Program-made: the position numbers and the translations under genes
Assembly (NCBI GenBank): GCA_024280215.1
Contig: JAJRQO010000020.1
Location: forward strand, 1 to 41,072
Reading direction: 5' to 3'
Source of the DNA: Candidatus Zixiibacteriota bacterium
GTDB taxonomy: Bacteria; Zixibacteria; MSB-5A5; GN15; FEB-12
DNA: 41,072 nucleotides
Part shown: positions 16,875 to 25,375 of the stretch, one piece after another
Numbering within the stretch: position 1 is the stretch's first letter
How the letters are laid out: the number at the start of each line of letters is the position of its first letter
Notes under the pieces: model-generated
Seen by the model: only the letters and a program-made list of their open reading frames with translations
The model's database searches: none
What the model was told of the DNA's origin: nothing

Positions 16875-19046
16875 ATGATTGGAATCAATAATATATCTGT
16901 AGAATTCTTATCCGACACTATTTGGCTCAATATTGTTGCTGGGTTGATACTTTTGACACTTGCATTTTTTTTGTATTTAAGAACTAATCCACCAATCCCA
17001 AAATATTTAAAAGCAATTTTTATCTCTCTTAGGGTTATAGCAATCTTGGCATTGCTTTGTGCTTTGTTTGAACCGATTTTGTCGTATGAGCAAAGTTTTA
17101 GTCGCAAACCACGAATTGCTCTTTTATTGGATGAATCTAAAAGTATTGATAAAGTGGAAAATGAATTATCTCGAAGAGCAAGACGTGATTCATTGTTTTC
17201 GAGTTCGGCATTTGAATTTATAACTGATAGAGCTGATGTCGTAACATACTATTTTGGTGAAAATATTTCTGAAGATGTTTCTAAAGTTAAAACCGATGCG
17301 ACATCGCTTGCAGATGCGGTCATGTATGTAGGATCTCATCAAATAGAATCTGAATTTGATTACCAAATTCTCTTTTCTGATGGAAATAGTAATACAGGGC
17401 GACAGGTTGATGCGATAACATCACTTTTGAAAACAAAAACACATAGCGTTGATTTGTCATTAGGTGGTAAACGGTATGACCTTTCAGTGGTTGAAATAGA
17501 TTATAACCCTGTCATGTTTTCAGAGAGAACAACAGAAATAAAATTAAAAGTCAAATGGGAAAATTCAGAATCTCAAACGATACCTATTCAACTAATGGAT
17601 TCTAACAGAGTTGTTGCTCAATCAACCTTTAGCATTAATCAATCTGAAGGGTTTGGGGAAATCGTTTTAACATACCGACCTTCTGAATCAGGTCAAAAGA
17701 TTTTAACGCTCAAAGTTGCTACGACTGAAACAGAAGAGAATAAAAGTAACAATACAAAATCATTTTCGGTGAAAGTGCTAAAATCTAAATTAGAAATTCT
17801 ATTGTTATCTGAGAATCCTGACTATGAGTTAAGTTTTTTAAAAAAACGATTAGAAAAATCAGACAAATATAATATAGAACTTCGTTTGCTTGGTCGAAAA
17901 TCAGGAAACTTATCTGGTTTGATCCCATCACGACAATCTGAGTTAAATAAATATGATTTGATAATAATTCATGATGTGAGTCCTGCTTTATTATCCTCAC
18001 GGCAAGAATTGTTCGACTCCTATTTGCAGGATAAGGGTGGTTCAATTTGGTTTTTGCTTGGAGAGAACTATGCTGCGTCAGAGATTTCTCCATGGTTTAA
18101 TTCCCTGCTTCCGTTTTCTCAAACACAAAAATCTCATGTTTTATACAGATCATTTCATGCGGAACCGTCAGAGGGGAATTTGTATCATCCCTCGATTCGT
18201 ATAGCCGAGAATCAAACCGCGATTCGTCAAGGATGGGCGGAGCTTCCACCATTTGAACAAATTGTCAGATGTGAATCTGTTTTACCGCAAGCGACAATTT
18301 TGGCATTTGCATCTGGACTGATAAATCAAAATGGAAATCAAATACCAATAATCGGCTTTGTTCGTAATGGTCCAGGGAAAGTTTTAGCAGTTGCGGCACA
18401 GCCATTTTGGAATTTCGGCTTTTTATCCATTGGTTTTGGTGAGTCTGATGAAGCCTATACAAGCTTTATTGAAGGGTCTGTCGATTGGTTGACGGTAAGT
18501 GATGATTTAGAACCGATTCGAATTTTTCCACAAAAATCTATTTTCACTCGGGGTGAAGTCGTTCAGTTTGATGGTTTTGCTTTTGATTTAGGGTACCGTC
18601 CTATTAAAAATGTTACAGGGACAGTTGTGTTGAAAGGGAGTGAAAATAATTTGTACCAAGCTGATTTGTTGATGGTTGATGATGGGAAGTACAAAGCGAT
18701 TTTACAAAATATTAAGCCCGACAGATATACCTACCAAGCTGTTTTTGTAAAAGATGGGAGGACTTTAAAAGATGTGACTGGACAGATTGAAGTTGGTGAA
18801 TTTTCTCTTGAAGAGTTTAACCGTGACGGTGATTCCCAGAATCTTAAAATGATTGCTTCGATAGCGGGTGGAACTTATACAACAGCGACGGATTTTGAAA
18901 AACTTGTACAGACGATAGAATTACAACCAATTGAAGTTATAAAAAAAACAGAAGTGAATCTTTGGGATAAACTTCTGCTTTTGATTCTTTTTATCTCAGC
19001 TCTATCTCTTGAATGGCTGATAAGAAAACTTAATCAGTTAATCTAA
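16875..19046 (+). CDS. VWA / amidotransferase-like membrane protein
   Basis: A 723-residue protein with two N-terminal membrane helices (about 18-35 and 47-65) and a C-terminal one (about 702-718). A von Willebrand A-like segment carries an intact-looking MIDAS DxSxS (Asp86, Ser88, Ser90), a Thr in 'TDATSLADAV' and Asp169 in 'LFSDGNSN'. A CARDB-like beta domain (about 200-305) follows, then an amidotransferase-like fold without a recognisable catalytic cysteine, then a beta domain before the last helix. This layout matches large BatA/YfbK-neighbour-type membrane proteins, usually found beside MoxR and DUF58 genes, which are absent here. The function is unknown. Confidence 0.8.
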   Translation: MIGINNISVEFLSDTIWLNIVAGLILLTLAFFLYLRTNPPIPKYLKAIFISLRVIAILALLCALFEPILSYEQSFSRKPRIALLLDESKSIDKVENELSRRARRDSLFSSSAFEFITDRADVVTYYFGENISEDVSKVKTDATSLADAVMYVGSHQIESEFDYQILFSDGNSNTGRQVDAITSLLKTKTHSVDLSLGGKRYDLSVVEIDYNPVMFSERTTEIKLKVKWENSESQTIPIQLMDSNRVVAQSTFSINQSEGFGEIVLTYRPSESGQKILTLKVATTETEENKSNNTKSFSVKVLKSKLEILLLSENPDYELSFLKKRLEKSDKYNIELRLLGRKSGNLSGLIPSRQSELNKYDLIIIHDVSPALLSSRQELFDSYLQDKGGSIWFLLGENYAASEISPWFNSLLPFSQTQKSHVLYRSFHAEPSEGNLYHPSIRIAENQTAIRQGWAELPPFEQIVRCESVLPQATILAFASGLINQNGNQIPIIGFVRNGPGKVLAVAAQPFWNFGFLSIGFGESDEAYTSFIEGSVDWLTVSDDLEPIRIFPQKSIFTRGEVVQFDGFAFDLGYRPIKNVTGTVVLKGSENNLYQADLLMVDDGKYKAILQNIKPDRYTYQAVFVKDGRTLKDVTGQIEVGEFSLEEFNRDGDSQNLKMIASIAGGTYTTATDFEKLVQTIELQPIEVIKKTEVNLWDKLLLLILFISALSLEWLIRKLNQLI

Positions 19047-19364
19047 ATCTTTGGCAACTTTTTGAAAGTCATCTATAACGGTTGAAAGATCTAATTTTGT
19101 TTCTAATTCTATTTTTTCAACACATAAATAATCAATCAATTTTTTCATACGTTCTGCTGATTTTAAAATCTGTTTGAGAGACGAACGTAAATTATCTGGA
19201 ACAGATTCATCATCAATTAAAAACTCACTATATCCAATAATACCTGTTAGCGGATTGTTTAGCTCATGATTTAAAATAAGACAATGTCCAATATATGGCT
19301 TAAGAGCAAGATATGTTTCGTATTCTTTAAATTCTACCTGGGTTAGTTCTTTAGTTGCTGTCAT
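19038..19364 (-). CDS. Stand-alone histidine-kinase HisKA domain protein
   Basis: Only 108 residues, consisting of an N-terminal helix and a HisKA dimerisation/phosphoacceptor hairpin. The H-box 'LNHELNNPLTGIIGYSEFL' carries His33 followed by Glu and Asn-Asn-Pro-Leu, as in active kinases. No ATP-binding (HATPase) domain is present, and the short tail cannot hold one. It converges on the VWA gene with a 9-nt 3' overlap. It could be a phosphotransfer protein, a dominant partner of another kinase, or a decayed kinase. The intact start and in-frame length argue against simple decay. Confidence 0.7.
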   Translation of the reverse strand: MTATKELTQVEFKEYETYLALKPYIGHCLILNHELNNPLTGIIGYSEFLIDDESVPDNLRSSLKQILKSAERMKKLIDYLCVEKIELETKLDLSTVIDDFQKVAKDLD

Positions 19365-19505
19365 AATAGACCTGTTTCGTTATATATTATTATTATACTT
19401 ATATATCGACAGAAATGATAAAATCTACATTCTAATCAATGAAAATTTTATTTCTAATTCACACAAATAGTTGTATGTTATTTGTCAGAGAAAAGAAAGG
19501 TTCGT

Positions 19506-20648
19506 ATGAAAATTGTAGTACTTGGTGCTGGTCTTATGGGTAGAGCAGCCTTATATGATGTAACTATGGCTGAGGGAGTCGAAGTTTCAGGGGTTTTTGA
19601 CATTGATAACAGATTAGCAACTGAAATAGCTTCTAAATATGGAAATGAGAATACTATTTCAGGGCAGTTGGATGTTTCTGATGAAAATGCGGTTTTCAGA
19701 ATTTTACAAGATTTTGATGCGGTGATTTCATGCGTCACTTATAAATATAATCCAATTATCACAAAAGCGGCTATTCGGGCAAAATGCCATATGGTTGATT
19801 TAGGTGGTAACAATGATACGGTCAATAGTCAGCTTGAAATGGATGCTGAGGCAAAAGAGGCGGGAGTAATTATTGTACCTGATTGTGGATTGGCACCTGG
19901 TATGGTTTCTGTCTTGACCGCTGATGGAATGGCGAAGCTTGATACAGTCGATTCTGTTAAAATTCGAGTAGGTGGTTTGCCACAATCTCCGAGACCACCG
20001 CTGAATTATCAGATGGTATTTTCGGCTGAGGGGCTTATTAATGAGTATTGGGAACCATGCGTTATTTTAGAGAATGGGCAGAAAAAAACGGTCAATCCGA
20101 TGTCGGCGATTGAAGAATTATCATTTGATGGGATAGGTGATTTGGAAGCATTTTATACTTCGGGTGGGACTTCAACCTTGCCAGATACATACGAAAATAA
20201 GTTAGATTTTTTAGATTATAAAACAATTCGTTATCCAGGTCATTGCATGATGTTTAAGCCGATGCTCGAAATTGGTCTGGCGTCTCGACAAACGATTGAT
20301 GTCAACGGGCAACAAGTGGAACCTCGTTCATTGTTAAAAGCTGTCTTAGATAAAAACCTTACTTCAACGAATCTTGATATGGTTTTGGTTCGTGTGACTG
20401 TCGAAGGTAAAAAAGATGGTGCCGATAAAAAGATAGTCTATGAAATTATCGACCGTCAGGCGAGTAAAGATAGTCTGACAGCGATGATGCGGACGACGGC
20501 ATTTCCAGCCGCGATAATTGCATGGATGGCTGCTGCGGGGCATATTGATAAGCGTGGATGTCAACCTCAAGAGTTGGTTGTGAACCCGTCACTGTTTTTA
20601 CCACAACTCCAAAAACGTGGTATCAATTTGGTGATTAGGGAAGAGTAG
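19506..20648 (+). CDS. Saccharopine/lysine 6-dehydrogenase-like oxidoreductase
   Basis: A 380-residue NAD(P)-dependent enzyme with an N-terminal Rossmann fold (VVLGAGLMGR, residues 4-13) and 'MVDLGGNN' at the end of the nucleotide domain. 'DCGLAPGMVSVL' and 'GLPQSPRPPLNYQ' are hallmark stretches of the saccharopine dehydrogenase/lysine 6-dehydrogenase group. Lysine catabolism or a similar amino-acid dehydrogenation is likely; the exact substrate is uncertain. The ATG at 19506 is chosen over the in-frame TTG at 19482, because AAAGG sits 5 nt before it and the Rossmann strand begins at once. No neighbouring lysine-pathway gene is seen. Confidence 0.85.
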   Translation: MKIVVLGAGLMGRAALYDVTMAEGVEVSGVFDIDNRLATEIASKYGNENTISGQLDVSDENAVFRILQDFDAVISCVTYKYNPIITKAAIRAKCHMVDLGGNNDTVNSQLEMDAEAKEAGVIIVPDCGLAPGMVSVLTADGMAKLDTVDSVKIRVGGLPQSPRPPLNYQMVFSAEGLINEYWEPCVILENGQKKTVNPMSAIEELSFDGIGDLEAFYTSGGTSTLPDTYENKLDFLDYKTIRYPGHCMMFKPMLEIGLASRQTIDVNGQQVEPRSLLKAVLDKNLTSTNLDMVLVRVTVEGKKDGADKKIVYEIIDRQASKDSLTAMMRTTAFPAAIIAWMAAAGHIDKRGCQPQELVVNPSLFLPQLQKRGINLVIREE

Positions 20649-20998
20649 AGTTATTAAGTAAGATTGTGTTAGGAATGCCCACCAAGACGGGCTGATACCT
20701 GAATAGTTTGACTATCTATGTGCATGGCAGATGTCCTCGTCTGCCATTACTTCTATAAATGTTACTCTTAATTATTTGTCCGTGTGCCTTGATGAAAGAG
20801 CATCTGCCATCTATTGTCTGAAAATTTCCAATTCGAGCTTCGCAATGAGTATGTTGTTTGAGAGTCTGATTTATCAAGACAGGTTATATGATATGTAGTC
20901 AGAATTACATCTGCTGATAACTTTTTAGTGTGGAAATTGTTTATTGTCATTGGCGGAGAGGAGTGGTGGTGATTTGTTAAACAATTTCGTACTATTTC
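20649..20998. other. Convergent spacer with one palindromic repeat
   Basis: About 350 nt between the dehydrogenase (plus) and the last prepilin gene (minus). It contains one hairpin of the GTCTGCCATGCAC family at 20720-20747. A 60-codon minus-strand reading frame (20768-20950) has no ribosome binding site or recognisable protein character. Otherwise I see nothing. Confidence 0.6.
20720..20747. repeat. Hairpin of the GTCTGCCATGCAC repeat family
   Basis: ATGGCAGA (20724-20731) pairs with TCTGCCAT (20740-20747) over an 8-nt loop. The flanking GTGCATGGCAG is the reverse complement of the motif seen twice at 3857-3956. Confidence 0.6.
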
Positions 20999-21730
20999 TT
21001 AAAACAAATCGGCAGGGAAGAGGATAGAAATTTTGTTTTCTGATTCGGGAACAATAGAGACTGTATACGAAACGGTATCGGTATCAGGAATATAAATGAC
21101 CGTTAATGTATGAACTCCTATTGGTAAAGCTGTAAACGAAAAATTACCGCTTTGATCAGGAATCACAGAGGTTGTGTTGTATCCGCCTGAGCCATTGGGG
21201 TATTTCATCTGAATATTGAGAGAGTCTTTATATACTGTCCCCGGGGCTTGACCTGAGGCATCGATAACATATCCACTCAAACTGTTTGATAAAAGTGATG
21301 CTGACGATGAAGCAAAATCTTTATCGATATTTGTACCCGAACCTATGGAACGAATTGAGGTTGTGCTTAAAACATAGGCAACATTCCAAGCATCTTGCAG
21401 ATAGTCACTATTTGCGGTTCCGTTCGTCATGTATGGTCCATCCCAAGTTGTATATCCTCCTGGGTTTTGATAAAGGGCAGATAAGTTAGGGGGAAGCGCT
21501 CCAATATCGCCGACATAGCCAAAATCGGTACGTGAACCATTGAGATATACTTGTGGATTTCCGACAATTGCATAAGCAAGTTGGTCGAGTTCTTTTTTTG
21601 TGTGTTCATGTTGTGCAGTGTTTATCGAGCTTGACATATTTCGCACTGCTACTGATGAAATCACTCCGATAATGAGAATTATTAATACTAATTCTATGAG
21701 TGTAAAACCTGTTTGGTTTTGTGAATTCAT
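20999..21730 (-). CDS. GspG-like prepilin, short form (gene 4 of 4)
   Basis: A 243-residue type II pseudopilin-like protein. The leader ends MNSQNQTG|FTLIEL, with the invariant Glu at mature position 5, and is followed by one hydrophobic helix. The GspG-type body has 'DFGYVGDIGALPPNL', 'TWDGPYM' and 'LQDAWNVAY'. After it comes a carboxypeptidase-regulatory-like beta domain (about 150-225; 'SGYVIDASGQAPG', 'GNFSFTALPIGVHTLTV'). Unlike its three upstream paralogues it lacks the glycine linker and C-terminal domain and ends soon after. It starts with a 1-nt TAATG overlap with the previous gene. Confidence 0.88.
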   Translation of the reverse strand: MNSQNQTGFTLIELVLIILIIGVISSVAVRNMSSSINTAQHEHTKKELDQLAYAIVGNPQVYLNGSRTDFGYVGDIGALPPNLSALYQNPGGYTTWDGPYMTNGTANSDYLQDAWNVAYVLSTTSIRSIGSGTNIDKDFASSSASLLSNSLSGYVIDASGQAPGTVYKDSLNIQMKYPNGSGGYNTTSVIPDQSGNFSFTALPIGVHTLTVIYIPDTDTVSYTVSIVPESENKISILFPADLF

Positions 21731-22875
21731 TATGGACAGGCTCCAGTATTAAATGTGATAACAGAACCATCAGAGAATGTAATAGTAAAATCAGTATTAC
21801 TCATGACAGCATCATTACCACCAGTTGGTTGATCTTTAAACCCCTTTATTTCTATGTTTATTGTTTGTCCAGCATTTATAGCTTGAGGATTGTCAAAAGT
21901 TGCGGTAGCACCTGAACCGATTCTTGGATCTTCCTCTTCGTATACTTTCTCACCATTGTATTTAATTTCTCTAAAATATGCTGTAGGAGAAGACCATATT
22001 GGTGTGATACTTGTTAGAGTGATAGGGCTTCCAGTAGTGTTGATAATATCAAAATTAAATTTATCACAATCTCCACCAGTTGTTTGAGCAGTACCGCCTA
22101 CATATTGTATTGCTCCAGTCCCCCCACTTGAGGAAGAATTCCAGTAATTAGATGGAAATGTATATGCATCATATATAGAAGACTTTGGAGTAGATGAAAC
22201 AAACCGTTTTAGAGTGTCAGAACTTGGAATATAGACTATTTGAATATCATGATTGCCAATAGGAATTGAATCAAACGAGAAATATCCTCCGTAGTCAGGG
22301 GTAATTCCTTTTGTAAGAATACCACCTGTTCCATTTGGAATAGATATTAAAATAGAAATAGAATCTTTATAGATAGTACCAGGAGGGGTTCCATCGGCAT
22401 CATAAATATTACCAGAAACCTGATTGATAAGAAAATCTGTTGTCGCTTCACCGATTTTATGTACAATTGAAGAACCGGAACCTGTGGAAGTTATATCAAC
22501 TCCAGAAAAATTATATGTTACCCCCCATGCATCTTGCGAATAATCATTTGGGAGTTGGGAGAATCTATTTGTGATGTATGGACCTTTCCATGTAGCATAT
22601 CCACCTGGGTTAGTCATGAGAGCATCAATATTGAGAGGCATTGCACCAATATCACCGACATAACCGAAGTCGTTTCGGACGTTATTATTTATTAGATTAT
22701 CATTACCAACTATGGCATAGGCAATGTCATGCATTTCTGTTTTAGTTATTTCGGTTCTACCTGTTTCCGTGATAGTCGTAGCTGATCGCATTGCAACAGA
22801 GGCAAGTATTCCAGCTATGATTACAGCCATAACTACTTCTATTAATGTTACGCCTTTGTTGTTTAGATATAGCAT
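21730..22875 (-). CDS. GspG-like prepilin with added beta domains (gene 3 of 4)
   Basis: 381 residues. The prepilin leader ends NNKG|VTLIEV, with Glu at +5. The GspG-like region has 'DFGYVGDIGAMP', 'TWKGPYI' and 'SQDAWGVTY'. A carboxypeptidase-regulatory-like domain follows ('SGNIYDADGTPPG', 'GGYFSFDSIPIGNHDI'). A short Ser/Gly linker leads to a ~110-residue C-terminal domain with two cysteines ('GGDCDKFNFDI' and the final 'TGACP'), probably disulfide-bonded outside the cell. It is coupled by TAATG overlaps at both ends. It would be cleaved and methylated by a prepilin peptidase encoded elsewhere. Confidence 0.9.
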   Translation of the reverse strand: MLYLNNKGVTLIEVVMAVIIAGILASVAMRSATTITETGRTEITKTEMHDIAYAIVGNDNLINNNVRNDFGYVGDIGAMPLNIDALMTNPGGYATWKGPYITNRFSQLPNDYSQDAWGVTYNFSGVDITSTGSGSSIVHKIGEATTDFLINQVSGNIYDADGTPPGTIYKDSISILISIPNGTGGILTKGITPDYGGYFSFDSIPIGNHDIQIVYIPSSDTLKRFVSSTPKSSIYDAYTFPSNYWNSSSSGGTGAIQYVGGTAQTTGGDCDKFNFDIINTTGSPITLTSITPIWSSPTAYFREIKYNGEKVYEEEDPRIGSGATATFDNPQAINAGQTINIEIKGFKDQPTGGNDAVMSNTDFTITFSDGSVITFNTGACP

Positions 22876-24047
22876 TAGTTACAACTTCCTGTATTAAAAG
22901 TGATAACTGAACCATCTGAAAATGTAATTGTAAAGTCTGTATTGCTCATATTTACTTTATTACCATTAGTCGGTTGATCTCTAAATCCTTCTATTTGAAT
23001 ATTTATTGTTTGTCCAGCATTTATTGTTTTAGGATTATCAAACGTAGCGGTAGACCCCGAACCGATTCTTGGGTTTTCCTGTTCATAAACATCATCACCG
23101 TTATATTCGACCTCTTTGAAGTATGCCGTTGGTGATGCCCATTGAGGTGTGAGACTTGTTATAGTAATAGGACTACCTGTAGTATTGATAATATCAAAAT
23201 TAAATTTATCACAATTCCCACCAGTAGTTTGTGCTGTACTATTTACATATTTAATAGATCCTGAACCACTAAGTCCACCGCCCCCCCCGCCGCTACCACC
23301 AGAGGTAAAGTATGAGGATGCAAATTTGAAAGTTTTGTTGCTTTTGTGTCGAGGGAGGATTGTTAATATCGAGTAGAGTGTATCAACATTTGGAGTGTAG
23401 ATTATTCGCAATGGGTGTTGACCAACAGGGAGTGAGTCGAGAGTAAAAACACCGCTTGCGTTGGTAAGATAGGATCTTGATGTGGTTCCACCTGCACCAT
23501 TTGGGATAGTTATATTGATATTGATAGAATCAAGATAGGTCGTACCGGGAGTAGTACCTGACGCATCGAGAATGGTTCCGTTAAAGTTATTCAAAGTATA
23601 ATCAGTAGTTGCATCGGCAATCTTTTTAGTGATAATTGTACCACTACCATTTGAAGAAATCGTCAACCCGCCTGTGTAAGTATAAGCATTTCCCCATTCG
23701 TCAGTTTTGTAACCATCGGTGTCTTGAGTGAATTGAGTCGAAATATATGGTCCATCCCATGTTGTATACCCACCTGGATTTATAATCAAGGCATCGAGAT
23801 TGGGAGGGAAGGAGCCTACATCACCGATGTAACCAAAATCCCCACGTTGATTTCCAGCAGATATGTCAGCATTACCGATGATAGCGTCTGCGAGCAGTTC
23901 CATTTCACGTTCTGTTTTTACTTGTCGTGCATCAGTAATGAGAACAGTCATCGACTGCATTGCAATCGATGCCATGATACCAATCGTGATTATTATGATA
24001 GTGACTTCTATGAGTCCGAAACCGTTATTGTTATTCAATCTAATCAT
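22875..24047 (-). CDS. GspG-like prepilin with poly-Gly linker (gene 2 of 4)
   Basis: About 390 residues from the ATG at 24047, which forms an ATGA overlap with the preceding stop. An in-frame TTG at 24053 is less likely. The leader ends NNNNG|FGLIEV. The order of parts is as in gene 3: helix, GspG-like region ('DFGYIGDVGSFPPNL', 'TWDGPYI', 'TDEWGNAY'), carboxypeptidase-regulatory-like domain, glycine linker, C-terminal two-cysteine domain. The linker is encoded by a homopolymeric run of eight G on the coding strand (23281-23288), a place where slippage would remove the C-terminal domain. Confidence 0.9.
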   Translation of the reverse strand: MIRLNNNNGFGLIEVTIIIITIGIMASIAMQSMTVLITDARQVKTEREMELLADAIIGNADISAGNQRGDFGYIGDVGSFPPNLDALIINPGGYTTWDGPYISTQFTQDTDGYKTDEWGNAYTYTGGLTISSNGSGTIITKKIADATTDYTLNNFNGTILDASGTTPGTTYLDSININITIPNGAGGTTSRSYLTNASGVFTLDSLPVGQHPLRIIYTPNVDTLYSILTILPRHKSNKTFKFASSYFTSGGSGGGGGGLSGSGSIKYVNSTAQTTGGNCDKFNFDIINTTGSPITITSLTPQWASPTAYFKEVEYNGDDVYEQENPRIGSGSTATFDNPKTINAGQTINIQIEGFRDQPTNGNKVNMSNTDFTITFSDGSVITFNTGSCN

Positions 24048-25237
24048 AAGCAAGGTCCAGTGTTGAAAATAATAATGGATCCATCCGATAAAGTGATAGT
24101 CATATCTGTATTAGTCATATCAACTTTTTGTCCACCAGTTGGGTTCTCTTTAAATCCTTCAATATCAACGGTAACTATTTCTCCAGGAGTAATTGTAATT
24201 CCAGGAAAATTAATTATCTGTCCAGTACCATTCCTTGGGTTGGAATTATCAAAAACTTCTGTACCACCAATTTCTACTTCTTTATAGTATCCTGTTGGAT
24301 TTAACCAATCAAATGTTATTGATGTAATAGTTATATTACTTCCACTATTATTTTTCAAATCAAATTGAACATCATCACAATTACCACCGCTTGTTTGTCC
24401 AGTTCCATTAACATAGATTAAATTTCCACTACCTCCACCACTACCTCCACCTCCTCCGCTACTTAAACCAGTAGTGTCACACCAGAGTGAGACAGGAAAC
24501 TGAACATCGGCATGGTAGAGGGAATTTGGATTGATATAAATTTTTCTATAAAGGGTATCATTGTTTTTGAGTTCGACTATAGTAAGTGTTTGTTGTCCAA
24601 TAGGTATAGAATCAAATTCTACGAACCCATCAGCGAATGGAAATTTACTATCGGTTTGATAACTTCCAAGCCCATTAGGATAAGTTAGATTTACTCTTAC
24701 CGAATCTTTGTCGATTGTACCTGGGGGACAGTGGTCTAAGTCTACTATATTCAACGAGACTCTGTTGTATAAAAGTACATCGGAGTTGTTTGCAAGCTCT
24801 CTTGTGATTGTTGTCGAACCACCAGTTGAAGAAATTGTCACTCCACCTGAGTAGGTATATTGTTTGCCCCATCCATCAATAGCATATTCAGATTCTGTCG
24901 CTGCCGACGATGCATAGAAGTCATCTTTCAGATATGGACCATCCCATGTTGCCAGCCCAGGGTCTGTCACGAGATTATTCAAGTTGGAAGGCAATGCTCC
25001 AATATCACCAACATAGCCATAATCAATTCTATGGTTACCAGAGATTTTTTGTTCATCCCCGACAATCCCAATCGCTAACTGGTCTAGTTCGATTTTTGTT
25101 TCTTCTGTTTTTGAGACATCGACAGTCTTTCCCATAAATCTCATTGATGCAGTCATGAGAATCGATATGACAATCATGACGACAACGAGTTCAAATAGAG
25201 AGTAGCCGTTTATATTTTGTAAGTTCTTTTTACTCAT
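24044..25237 (-). CDS. GspG-like prepilin with added beta domains (gene 1 of 4)
   Basis: 397 residues and the first gene of the four-gene run. The leader ends NING|YSLFEL, with Glu at +5. The body has 'DYGYVGDIGALPSNL', 'TWDGPYL' and 'IDGWGKQYTY'. The middle beta domain is the most divergent of the set and has an extra cysteine ('LDHCPPG'). A long Gly/Ser linker precedes a C-terminal domain with 'GGNCDDVQFDLKNNSG' and the final 'NTGPCL'. GGGAAA lies just upstream of the ATG. No secretin, ATPase or platform protein lies nearby, so the assembly machinery must be elsewhere. Confidence 0.9.
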   Translation of the reverse strand: MSKKNLQNINGYSLFELVVVMIVISILMTASMRFMGKTVDVSKTEETKIELDQLAIGIVGDEQKISGNHRIDYGYVGDIGALPSNLNNLVTDPGLATWDGPYLKDDFYASSAATESEYAIDGWGKQYTYSGGVTISSTGGSTTITRELANNSDVLLYNRVSLNIVDLDHCPPGTIDKDSVRVNLTYPNGLGSYQTDSKFPFADGFVEFDSIPIGQQTLTIVELKNNDTLYRKIYINPNSLYHADVQFPVSLWCDTTGLSSGGGGGSGGGSGNLIYVNGTGQTSGGNCDDVQFDLKNNSGSNITITSITFDWLNPTGYYKEVEIGGTEVFDNSNPRNGTGQIINFPGITITPGEIVTVDIEGFKENPTGGQKVDMTNTDMTITLSDGSIIIFNTGPCL

Positions 25238-25313
25238 ATTTTTCCCATATCTATACCTTTAGTTTATCGGCAAATTGGATATAATTATGAGTAGCGAGGA
25301 GAGAGGCAGAGAT

Positions 25314-25343
25314 AAAAAAACCCGCTAAAGAAGCGGGTTTTCA
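25314..25343 (-). terminator. Intrinsic terminator of the Fe-S operon
   Basis: The stem AACCCGC (25319-25325) pairs with GCGGGTT (25333-25339). Reading on the minus strand it is followed by a T7 tract (25314-25320). It lies about 140 nt beyond the ferredoxin gene and shields the prepilin run. Confidence 0.85.
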
Positions 25344-25375
25344 AGAAATTTTAGAAAGACAAAGTTTAATCTATA

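Noticed and set aside
20768-20950. Possible small gene in the spacer after the dehydrogenase
   Set aside because: 60 codons, no SD, no hydrophobic or domain pattern; kept only as a spacer note.
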